Shown here in pieces: positions 6,902-11,707 of a stretch of 11,707 nucleotides of DNA (positions within the stretch are counted from its first letter, which is position 1; every line of letters begins with the position of its first letter). Made by a program: the position numbers and the translations under genes. The DNA is from Promethearchaeota archaeon (GTDB taxonomy: Archaea > Asgardarchaeota > Lokiarchaeia > Sigynarchaeales > SOKP01), in assembly GCA_030605085.1 (NCBI GenBank), contig JAUWBH010000187.1, positions 1 to 11,707 on the forward strand, in the 5' to 3' direction. A model generated the notes under the pieces. It made no database searches. It was not told where the DNA came from and worked only from the letters and a program-made list of their open reading frames with translations.

Positions 6902-6919
6902 ATTCAAGTTATTCAAGTT
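6902..6919. repeat. 9-base tandem repeat upstream of the LeuA-like gene
   Basis: ATTCAAGTT occurs twice head to tail (6902-6910, 6911-6919), 5 bases upstream of the minus-strand ATG. A TATA-like TTTTATTTAT (minus strand, 6956-6965) would put transcription start near 6935, so the repeat would lie in a short leader; a nearer AATATTTTTA (6940-6950) would put it at the start site. It could be an operator or a chance AT-rich repeat. Confidence 0.35.
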
Positions 6920-7044
6920 AGTAATGATGTTTAATACTAATAAAAATATTCTAAGATAAATAAAAGGAATTATTTATCTGTACTTACGTAATCTTATCAA
7001 TTTCTTTTTATAATATAAATTAATTAGAAGTAATAGAAAGCACT

Positions 7045-7782
7045 TTACAATAAATTAAGCCATTTAGTATCATTTTTCAATCGTTCGTATTCATCAACAT
7101 CTCCAAAATCACCCTTAAATTGATCTTTTTCTATTTGAATTATTCTAATCCTCCAGTTTCTTTCTTTGATTCCCGCTCTAATAGCTTCAGGGACCTCTAA
7201 TTCACCTCTTGGAGAAGGTTTTAGAGCTCTTAATACTTCGAATATTTCCTTAGAAAATATAAAAACACCTGTATTATCAAGATTAGAGCTAGAGGTTCCT
7301 TTAGGGGGTTTTTCAATAATATCTAAACAGTAATTTCCTTCACAATAAATAGCGGCACCTTTATAAGGGTCATCAATATAATTCGTCACGAGTATAAAAT
7401 TCTGCTCTTCTTTCTCATAAACATTGTATACTTCTCTATAAACTTTGTAGTTAATTATCGTATCTCCCCAAGTTAAAAAGAAATGCTGGTTTATTATTGA
7501 ATCTTCGCAAAGTAATAACGCACCACCTGTTCCATTTAAATCCTTTTGTTCAATGTATTCAATATTTACTCCCAAATTGCTTCCATCTTGAAAATAATCA
7601 ATAATCTGTTCCTTGCGATATTCTACTACTATAATAAATTCTTTAAAACCAGCAGTTATAATTCCATTTATAATGTATTCCAATAAAGGCTTCCCATGAA
7701 CAGGGATCATGGTTTTTTGGTATGTATCTGTGTAAGGCTTCAATCGTTTTCCATATCCCGCGCACAAAATAATGGCTTTCAT
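7045..7782 (-). CDS. Sugar-1-phosphate nucleotidyltransferase, short form
   Basis: A 245-residue single-domain NTP transferase that would convert a sugar-1-phosphate plus NTP to an NDP-sugar. Signature features: AGYGKRLKPYT (8-18) with QKTMIPVHGKPLLEY (22-36) giving the Lys of the active site (Lys23), NGTGGALL (83-90), WGD (105-107) with the metal-binding Asp107, EKPP (157-160), NLDNTGVFIF (167-176), GELEVPEAI (193-201) and KGDFGDVDEY (223-232), where Asp225/Asp228 are the probable second metal ligands. It lacks the beta-helix tail of the nucleotidyltransferase at 2605-3702 and resembles the single-domain HddC/mannose-1-phosphate guanylyltransferase-like group. It follows the GHMP kinase gene on the same strand after 49 bases, so the two probably share a transcript and substrate. 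No clear Shine-Dalgarno site is visible. Enzyme class is secure; the sugar is not. Confidence 0.83.
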   Translation of the reverse strand: MKAIILCAGYGKRLKPYTDTYQKTMIPVHGKPLLEYIINGIITAGFKEFIIVVEYRKEQIIDYFQDGSNLGVNIEYIEQKDLNGTGGALLLCEDSIINQHFFLTWGDTIINYKVYREVYNVYEKEEQNFILVTNYIDDPYKGAAIYCEGNYCLDIIEKPPKGTSSSNLDNTGVFIFSKEIFEVLRALKPSPRGELEVPEAIRAGIKERNWRIRIIQIEKDQFKGDFGDVDEYERLKNDTKWLNLL

Positions 7783-7831
7783 TACGATTCAATGCTTTCT
7801 CTTCTATTGTTTTCAGCAAAAGAGTGCTATA

Positions 7832-8776
7832 TTAATAATTAAAGATATCAAAGATCCACGCTCTTCCACCGTTATCCTCAATAACCTCAGCAACTTCCTT
7901 TTGTTTTCCCGGACATATTGCTAGCATACAACCACCTCCTCCAGCACCCATTTGTTTAGCTCCTAAAGCTCCTACCTCTTTAGATACTTCGCATAGTTTT
8001 AAAATTTTTTCTGTTGCTGCTTTTAATATAATTTCTTGCTCTTGTTGTCTATTCATTAATTCTCCTAATTTCTTGAAATCACTTTTGAGTAAGGCATCTT
8101 TACCTTGATAAACGCCCTCTTCTATTACTTTAAATGCCGCTAAAGTTGTAGGATCTTTTTCTTTTATTTGTTTTTTCACTCTATTTAAAACTGAACTTGC
8201 TTTTCTTTCTTCCATCGAATCACCCACAACAATCGGTAATTCTTTAATGTCCAATATTTCCACTCTTGGATTTTCGTCGGTATGAATAAAAGTTACACCG
8301 CCGTAACTAATTGAATATTGGTCCATTCGACCGCATTGAATACCCAAATCGTTATTTTCCCCTAAATATGACAATTCCGCCATTTGAGATTTTGAAAGGT
8401 TCAAATCAAAAGCTTCGTTAAGTGCTCTGAGAAAACCAACGGATAATGCAGCAGAAGTAGACAATCCACATCCTATAGGAATGTCAGAGTCTACTTCTAT
8501 ATAAAAACCTTTATCAATTCTATCTTTCAATCTCTCGTAAAGAACACTCCAATATCCTAAATCAATATCTTGAGATGGTGATTCTCCTAATTTAAACTTA
8601 ATCCTTTCCTTAGTATCATGGCTATAAAATTCGATTAGTCCATCATCTCTTGTTTTATAATTTATGTGCATCATTAAATTGATTGCCATAGCTATAACAG
8701 GTTTACCTAACAAGTCTACTTTATCGCCTAAGATACAAATTCGACCTGGAATTTTGAGAGAGACTTTATTTTTCAT
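7832..8776 (-). CDS. GHMP-family sugar kinase
   Basis: A 314-residue GHMP kinase, expected to phosphorylate a sugar (or mevalonate-like alcohol) with ATP. Motif 1 is IPGRICILGDKVDLLGKPVI (9-28), of the galactokinase/mevalonate kinase kind. Motif 2, the phosphate-binding loop, is PIGCGLSTSAAL (100-111). GIQCGRMDQYS (145-155) carries the likely catalytic Asp152, as in galactokinase-like sugar-1-kinases. Motif 3 is GALGAKQMGAGGGGCMLAI (269-287). Because the gene just downstream makes an NDP-sugar from a sugar-1-phosphate, an anomeric sugar-1-kinase role is the best guess, feeding NDP-sugar for glycan or lipid glycosylation. The alternative is an HddA-like heptose-7-phosphate kinase or a mevalonate-type kinase; I cannot decide between them. 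A weak AGGAT site lies just before the ATG, and a 10-base dyad lies 62 bases upstream. Confidence 0.83.
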   Translation of the reverse strand: MKNKVSLKIPGRICILGDKVDLLGKPVIAMAINLMMHINYKTRDDGLIEFYSHDTKERIKFKLGESPSQDIDLGYWSVLYERLKDRIDKGFYIEVDSDIPIGCGLSTSAALSVGFLRALNEAFDLNLSKSQMAELSYLGENNDLGIQCGRMDQYSISYGGVTFIHTDENPRVEILDIKELPIVVGDSMEERKASSVLNRVKKQIKEKDPTTLAAFKVIEEGVYQGKDALLKSDFKKLGELMNRQQEQEIILKAATEKILKLCEVSKEVGALGAKQMGAGGGGCMLAICPGKQKEVAEVIEDNGGRAWIFDIFNY

Positions 8777-8823
8777 ATTAAATCCTTATCTGCTATTAGA
8801 TCCTTCGAATCGAAAATATACAT
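8773..8823 (-). other. Possible 16-codon upstream ORF overlapping the kinase start
   Basis: On the minus strand an ATG at 8821-8823 opens 16 codons (MYIFDSKDLIADKDLI) ending in a TGA that overlaps the kinase ATG as ATGA. This is the geometry of translational coupling. The peptide is not recognisable and the ORF could easily be chance. Confidence 0.15.
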
Positions 8824-8837
8824 GTTAAGAGAATTAG

Positions 8838-8867
8838 TGTTAATTATGCTGATTAGAATAATTAACA
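8838..8867. promoter_or_regulatory. Perfect 10-base dyad upstream of the kinase gene
   Basis: TGTTAATTAT (8838-8847) and its exact complement ATAATTAACA (8858-8867) are separated by 10 bases, so the half-sites are 20 bases apart, two helical turns. It lies between the methyltransferase stop and the kinase start, near a possible minus-strand TATA (TTTAAAATA, 8872-8881). It could be a dimeric-regulator operator or an RNA hairpin. Confidence 0.4.
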
Positions 8868-8920
8868 AGGATATTTTAAATTAAGTAATATTATATTTGA
8901 TTCCTAATTGGAAATTCCTC

Positions 8921-9493
8921 TTACTTCATTTTTTTTATTATGAAGGCATTGAAAAAAGGATTCTTTTTGATTTCTACTGATACAGTAAAATCATGCATGT
9001 AATCTCTCGGATCAACAGCATCAGGGTGTGTAGGAAAATTTCTTCGTATGTTTTTAATCACTTTGCGAGTGGGTTCAATTATGCAAATAACTCCATTTGG
9101 TTTTACTGTACGAACACATTCTTTAAATGTAGAAGCTCTATCATTTATGTGATGGAGAACCCCCATAATAAAAATTGCGTCAAATAATTCATCCTCAAAA
9201 GGCATTTCTTCAGCATTAAATGGCTTAAAAGTTATTAAATGGTCAATATTAACTTTTTTGGCATCCTCTAACCAGTCTTGCTTAGCGTATTCTGAATTAT
9301 CGCTTTCTGGTTCTCCTGTAATTACTTTATAATTATTTAAAGCCAATGTTATTGCCATCCTTCCTTTTCCTGTTCCTACGTCTAAGATTTTTGCGTCTTT
9401 CTCCAATTCTAATTCTTGGATAACAGAGTTGATAAATTCAAAAATAAAGCTAAACTCACCCCCTAACAGTCTTTTTTCCTCTTCAAATCCCAT
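8921..9493 (-). CDS. SAM-dependent methyltransferase, class I
   Basis: A 190-residue class I (Rossmann-fold) SAM-dependent methyltransferase. Motif I is ILDVGTGKGRMAI (36-48), binding SAM; the central strand is FDAIFIMGVLHHI (104-116) with the aromatic/His segment following the acidic loop; post-motif III is KPNGVICIIEP (131-141). The C-terminal part (about 145-190) is short, so the substrate-recognition region is minimal and the substrate is unknown. It resembles the broad Methyltransf_11 group of small-molecule methylases. It is the first of three minus-strand genes, 144 bases before the sugar kinase, so it may act on the sugar or the glycan, but that gap is long enough for separate transcription. 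The ATG is fixed by an in-frame stop shortly upstream. Confidence 0.75.
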   Translation of the reverse strand: MGFEEEKRLLGGEFSFIFEFINSVIQELELEKDAKILDVGTGKGRMAITLALNNYKVITGEPESDNSEYAKQDWLEDAKKVNIDHLITFKPFNAEEMPFEDELFDAIFIMGVLHHINDRASTFKECVRTVKPNGVICIIEPTRKVIKNIRRNFPTHPDAVDPRDYMHDFTVSVEIKKNPFFNAFIIKKMK

Positions 9494-9541
9494 ATTAGCT
9501 TCTCAATTATATTATTATGAAAGAATAAAAACCATAATATT

Positions 9542-9565
9542 AGATTTTATTAGAGTTTTTATTAG
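9542..9565. repeat. 12-base imperfect tandem repeat near the methyltransferase promoter
   Basis: AGATTTTATTAG (9542-9553) is followed at once by AGTTTTTATTAG (9554-9565), 11 of 12 bases alike. It lies about 50 bases upstream of the minus-strand methyltransferase. It may be a regulatory or promoter element, or a chance AT-rich repeat. Confidence 0.3.
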
Positions 9566-9654
9566 TTGTTTGTGTTATATTTGACTCATAGGTGACTTCC
9601 TTTCCTAACAAGATACATAGGGTGAACTTAAAAAAGCGTTGAAACCTTAAAGAT

Positions 9655-9861
9655 TTGCGGTCTTGCGATCTCCTAGAGTACGAGCTAGAACAATTGGAAA
9701 AGAACGGGAATGTTATTTACGAGAGAGAATTTTGTCCTTCTTGGATTAAGAGAGCGTGTTTAAATTGTACTTTAACATATCTCGAAAAGGAAGGTGAGAT
9801 TTACAAGTGTAAGAAATGCGGGTTAATAAAAGTGCCTAAAGGAGTTGAATATAACGAATAG
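9655..9861 (+). CDS. Zinc-ribbon microprotein, TTG start
   Basis: A 68-residue protein with two Cys pairs, CLNC (35-38) and CKKC (52-55), 14 residues apart, the pattern of a zinc ribbon. An acidic N-terminal helix (about 5-17) and further Cys at 4 and 27 precede it. Such small ribbons often act in nucleic acid binding or protein contacts, but I do not recognise this one. The frame has a stop at 9640, and the only usable start after it is the TTG at 9655, with no clear Shine-Dalgarno site, so the true start or a 5' truncation is uncertain. It overlaps the next ORF by 17 bases, and its base use (Cys pairs, CGG/ACG) resembles the TnpB-like gene downstream more than the sugar genes upstream. A remnant of a larger gene is possible. 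Confidence 0.5.
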   Translation: MRSCDLLEYELEQLEKNGNVIYEREFCPSWIKRACLNCTLTYLEKEGEIYKCKKCGLIKVPKGVEYNE

Positions 9862-9994
9862 AAAGAAGATATTTATACACAAATCCATTGATTATATCGC
9901 TTTAGAGAAAGATAATAATTTAATTTTTTTAAAAAAAGAAGAAGTACCCGAATTGATAAAAGTTTTAAAGAAATTAATCGAAAACGAAGTATGA
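9845..9994 (+). CDS. Small 49-residue ORF overlapping the zinc-ribbon gene
   Basis: Starting at a TTG (9845-9847), this frame encodes 49 residues ending in TGA at 9992-9994. It is lysine/leucine/isoleucine-rich, with EEVPELIKVLKKLIENE as a likely C-terminal helix. It overlaps the end of the zinc-ribbon gene by 17 bases, which would fit termination-reinitiation; the AAAGGA before the TTG (9838-9843) is too close to act as a normal ribosome site. It could also be the continuation of the zinc-ribbon protein after a frameshift. The ORF is short and I do not recognise it, so coding status is uncertain. Confidence 0.3.
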   Translation: MNITNRKKIFIHKSIDYIALEKDNNLIFLKKEEVPELIKVLKKLIENEV

Positions 9995-10022
9995 ATTGTA
10001 CTGCTCACAAAATTAACAAAAA

Positions 10023-10031
10023 TTTTTTTTT
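10023..10031 (+). terminator. U-tract after the small ORFs
   Basis: A nine-T run sits 28 bases after the TGA of the 49-residue ORF, then AT-rich sequence. It would end a short transcript of the two small ORFs before the TnpB-like gene. From 9995 to 10179 there is no gene; a 7-codon ORF at 10045 is dismissed as chance. Confidence 0.4.
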
Positions 10032-10110
10032 ATATATAATAATTATGGAAATTAATTGGGAATGTTGATATGACAGATTAGTGAAAAAAGTTGAGGAAAT
10101 CAGTAAATTA

Positions 10111-10158
10111 TTACACTCCGTTTATATATAAATTCGGGAATACAATTAAATAGTGTAA
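10111..10158 (+). promoter_or_regulatory. TATA box inside an inverted repeat, upstream of the TnpB-like gene
   Basis: TTTATATATAAA (10121-10132) is a 12-base palindromic TATA-like element about 50 bases before the ATG at 10180; expected transcription start is near 10155, leaving about 25 bases of leader. It is enclosed by a 7-base inverted repeat, TTACACT (10111-10117) and AGTGTAA (10152-10158). The repeat could be an operator for self-repression, or part of a left-end structure of a mobile element. Confidence 0.45.
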
Positions 10159-10179
10159 AAAAAGGAAAAAAACAAAAAA

Positions 10180-11707
10180 ATGCCTCTCAGAAGTAGTGAA
10201 AAGATTCAAACAATAAAATTTCGGATATACCCGACCAGATCGCAAGAAAGACAGCTACACGAAGTTTTCACGATTTACAATAGAATGAAAAGAATAGGAT
10301 ACAACCTACTTTTCAACGGAAAGGAAAACCCTAACAATTGGAACGAAGAGAGAGAGGGATTGAGCAAAAAAGAGAAAGAGAAAATACGCTACGCAGAAGA
10401 TAGGAGAGTTCGCAAAGCGTTAATGGAAAAGTGTCGCAATAATCCCTACGTGAACACCATTGTAAGCGAAAACTTCCAAAAACTCGACCAGCAAAAAACT
10501 TGGCTAGTAAATGGAGAGCAATGGATGACTGAGAAGATAAAGACAGTTAAAGAAAAAATCGAGAGCGTTAAAATAGAGAACAAATATGATAGGCGACTGA
10601 GAGGACTTTATTCTAGTCTTCGTTCTACGCAAAATAAGTTACTAAACTTAAAACTCAAACCTATCGTGTTTGGAACGAAACATTTGTTTCGAGAAAGACT
10701 GCTCCAAAAAATTAACAGAAAAGAGTTCATAATTGAACGGGACGCTTCTTTCAGTTGTATAGGGAAAGTACAGGGAGTTAACTTGAACATAAAAGTATTG
10801 GACGACAAAACGATTAGAATTCACAACTTTCGCAGAGAAAGGAACAAAATATGGGTAATCGTTCCTCTATCAGTAAACAAATCGCAAGAGCGATTCTACA
10901 ACGAGATTCTTAACGCGAAAAAGTACACCGCGACGATTAAAAGGAAGCTCTTTAAAGACGGAATTCGATATTTCGCTCACATCTCTTACGAAATCCCCGA
11001 ATCAGAAACAAATTTCGGATTCAGAAACGGTGCTGTCGGGTTAGACCTTAATTACAACTTTGGATCTCTAACTAATGTTAGTAAAAAAGGCAACTTGTTA
11101 AGCTACGAAGAAATCTCGTTCGGAAACCTACACTCGTACAGAACGAACAAACGAGAGGATTACGTAAGTTTTTTAATGGATAAAATAGTAAATTACTGCG
11201 TTAACAAGAAGAAAGGACTTGTGATCGAAAATCTTTCTTTCAAACAAGACTTTAGTTACAACAAAAAGCGTAACAGAAAGCTAAGCAATTTCAGAACTAC
11301 CGCGTTAGAGCTGTTAGAAAGGAAATGTGCGAGAAAGGGAGTAAGCGTTAGAAAAGTACATCCTTCATACACTTCTCTAATCGGTAAATATAAATATTCA
11401 CGCTCATACAACTTATCAACTCACACGCTAGCAAGTTTTGTGATAGCTCGAAGAGGTTTAGGGTTTAAGGAATCGCTTTCAGCCATTTACAAGTGGTTGC
11501 TTTCACAAGTCGGGGACGCTATAAAGCCCCGTTTGAAAATAAGCACACCCTACTACGAATGGTCGAAAATCCACGACTTTTTCAAGCATAGCGGGATAAC
11601 TTCCTTCAAGACTTCCGAAGTAACGAAAAAAGCGTTACAAATGAAGTATGTCTTGAACTCGGCGACGAGCGAACAACCCGATAACCTTAAGGTTGGTCTT
11701 TCCACAC
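10180..11707 (+). CDS. TnpB-like RuvC nuclease (IS605 OrfB family), 3' end outside window
   Basis: 509 codons are open from the ATG to the window edge, with no stop seen. The N-terminus (KIQTIKFRIYPTRSQERQL, about 8-26) is the typical TnpB opening. A long helical region follows, then a RuvC-like core from about 280: motif I GAVGLDLN with Asp289, motif II GLVIEN with Glu350, and a third motif YNLSTHTLASFVIARRGLGF (410-429), where His415 occupies the usual Asp position. There is no CxxC zinc finger between motifs II and III, unlike canonical TnpB. I recall a branch of IS605 OrfB-like proteins with a similar YTS-IG-KY...H-x3-A-x-V-I-A-R-R tail, so this is probably a known group. TnpB proteins are RNA-guided nucleases of solo or IS605 elements; activity here is inferred only. 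Codon use (about 28 AAC to 12 AAT by hand) and GC (about 42% in two 60-base samples) stand out from the neighbours, which suggests transfer. No TnpA is visible. Confidence 0.72.
   Translation, partial: MPLRSSEKIQTIKFRIYPTRSQERQLHEVFTIYNRMKRIGYNLLFNGKENPNNWNEEREGLSKKEKEKIRYAEDRRVRKALMEKCRNNPYVNTIVSENFQKLDQQKTWLVNGEQWMTEKIKTVKEKIESVKIENKYDRRLRGLYSSLRSTQNKLLNLKLKPIVFGTKHLFRERLLQKINRKEFIIERDASFSCIGKVQGVNLNIKVLDDKTIRIHNFRRERNKIWVIVPLSVNKSQERFYNEILNAKKYTATIKRKLFKDGIRYFAHISYEIPESETNFGFRNGAVGLDLNYNFGSLTNVSKKGNLLSYEEISFGNLHSYRTNKREDYVSFLMDKIVNYCVNKKKGLVIENLSFKQDFSYNKKRNRKLSNFRTTALELLERKCARKGVSVRKVHPSYTSLIGKYKYSRSYNLSTHTLASFVIARRGLGFKESLSAIYKWLLSQVGDAIKPRLKISTPYYEWSKIHDFFKHSGITSFKTSEVTKKALQMKYVLNSATSEQPDNLKVGLST
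11683..11694. repeat. 12-base palindrome near the end of the TnpB-like ORF
   Basis: AACCTTAAGGTT is a perfect palindrome inside the 3' part of the coding frame. TnpB elements encode a guide RNA (omega RNA) overlapping the gene's 3' end and right terminus, so this could be part of that structured RNA. The window ends 13 bases later, so the element's end cannot be located. Confidence 0.3.

Noticed and set aside
8993..9187. Open frame on the plus strand
   Set aside because: It lies opposite the methyltransferase SAM-binding core.
2605..9493. One large sugar-biosynthesis cluster joining both nucleotidyltransferases
   Set aside because: They lie on opposite strands and are separated by the GIFT-like and LeuA-like genes, so a shared operon is not supported.
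10045..10068. A 7-codon ORF starting with ATG after the T-run
   Set aside because: It is too short, has no ribosome site, and sits in AT-rich sequence.
10608..10808. Open frame on the minus strand
   Set aside because: It lies inside the TnpB-like frame on the opposite strand and shows no recognisable motif.
10180..11707. A Cas12f-type CRISPR effector
   Set aside because: There is no CRISPR array or cas gene in the window, the protein has the N-terminal and C-terminal pattern of IS605 OrfB-like proteins, and the motif III resembles that transposon branch.

Overview
The window looks like chromosomal DNA of a low-GC archaeon. Three things support this: a GPN-loop GTPase of the archaeal/eukaryotic type, AT-rich TATA-like elements upstream of genes instead of bacterial -35/-10 pairs, and U-tract (not hairpin) termination signals. 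An Asgard (Loki-like) archaeon would fit the mix of a CotH-like kinase, a GIFT/IFT52-like protein and the low GC, but no ribosomal or other phylogenetic marker is present, so the lineage is an inference.

Layout. 1-3702 (+): the tail of one CotH-like protein kinase gene, a complete tandem paralogue with one N-terminal membrane anchor, a GPN-loop GTPase whose only sensible start is a rare ATT codon behind a good Shine-Dalgarno site, and a long sugar-phosphate nucleotidyltransferase with a C-terminal left-handed beta-helix. 3929-5332 (+): a 467-residue protein with an N-terminal amidotransferase-like (GIFT/DUF4350-type) domain resembling the N-terminal domain of IFT52, then linkers and a C-terminal coiled coil. 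5547-6896 (-): a LeuA/homocitrate synthase-family enzyme without the LeuA allosteric domain. 7045-9493 (-): in transcription order a SAM methyltransferase, a GHMP sugar kinase and a short sugar-1-phosphate nucleotidyltransferase. The last two form a plausible sugar to sugar-1-phosphate to NDP-sugar activation pair.

9655-11707 (+) looks like accessory DNA: a zinc-ribbon microprotein, an overlapping 49-residue ORF, and a large TnpB-like (IS605 OrfB family) RuvC protein still open at the window edge. The last gene is richer in GC and prefers AAC over AAT, unlike its neighbours, so it was probably acquired by transfer.

Most of the window is ordinary metabolism and information processing. The best candidates for something new are the IFT52-like protein, the ATT-initiated GPN GTPase, and the TnpB-like branch with a His at the third RuvC motif and no internal zinc finger. 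I see no CRISPR array, tRNA, rRNA or TnpA transposase. Family assignments and comparisons with known proteins are from memory; no search was run.
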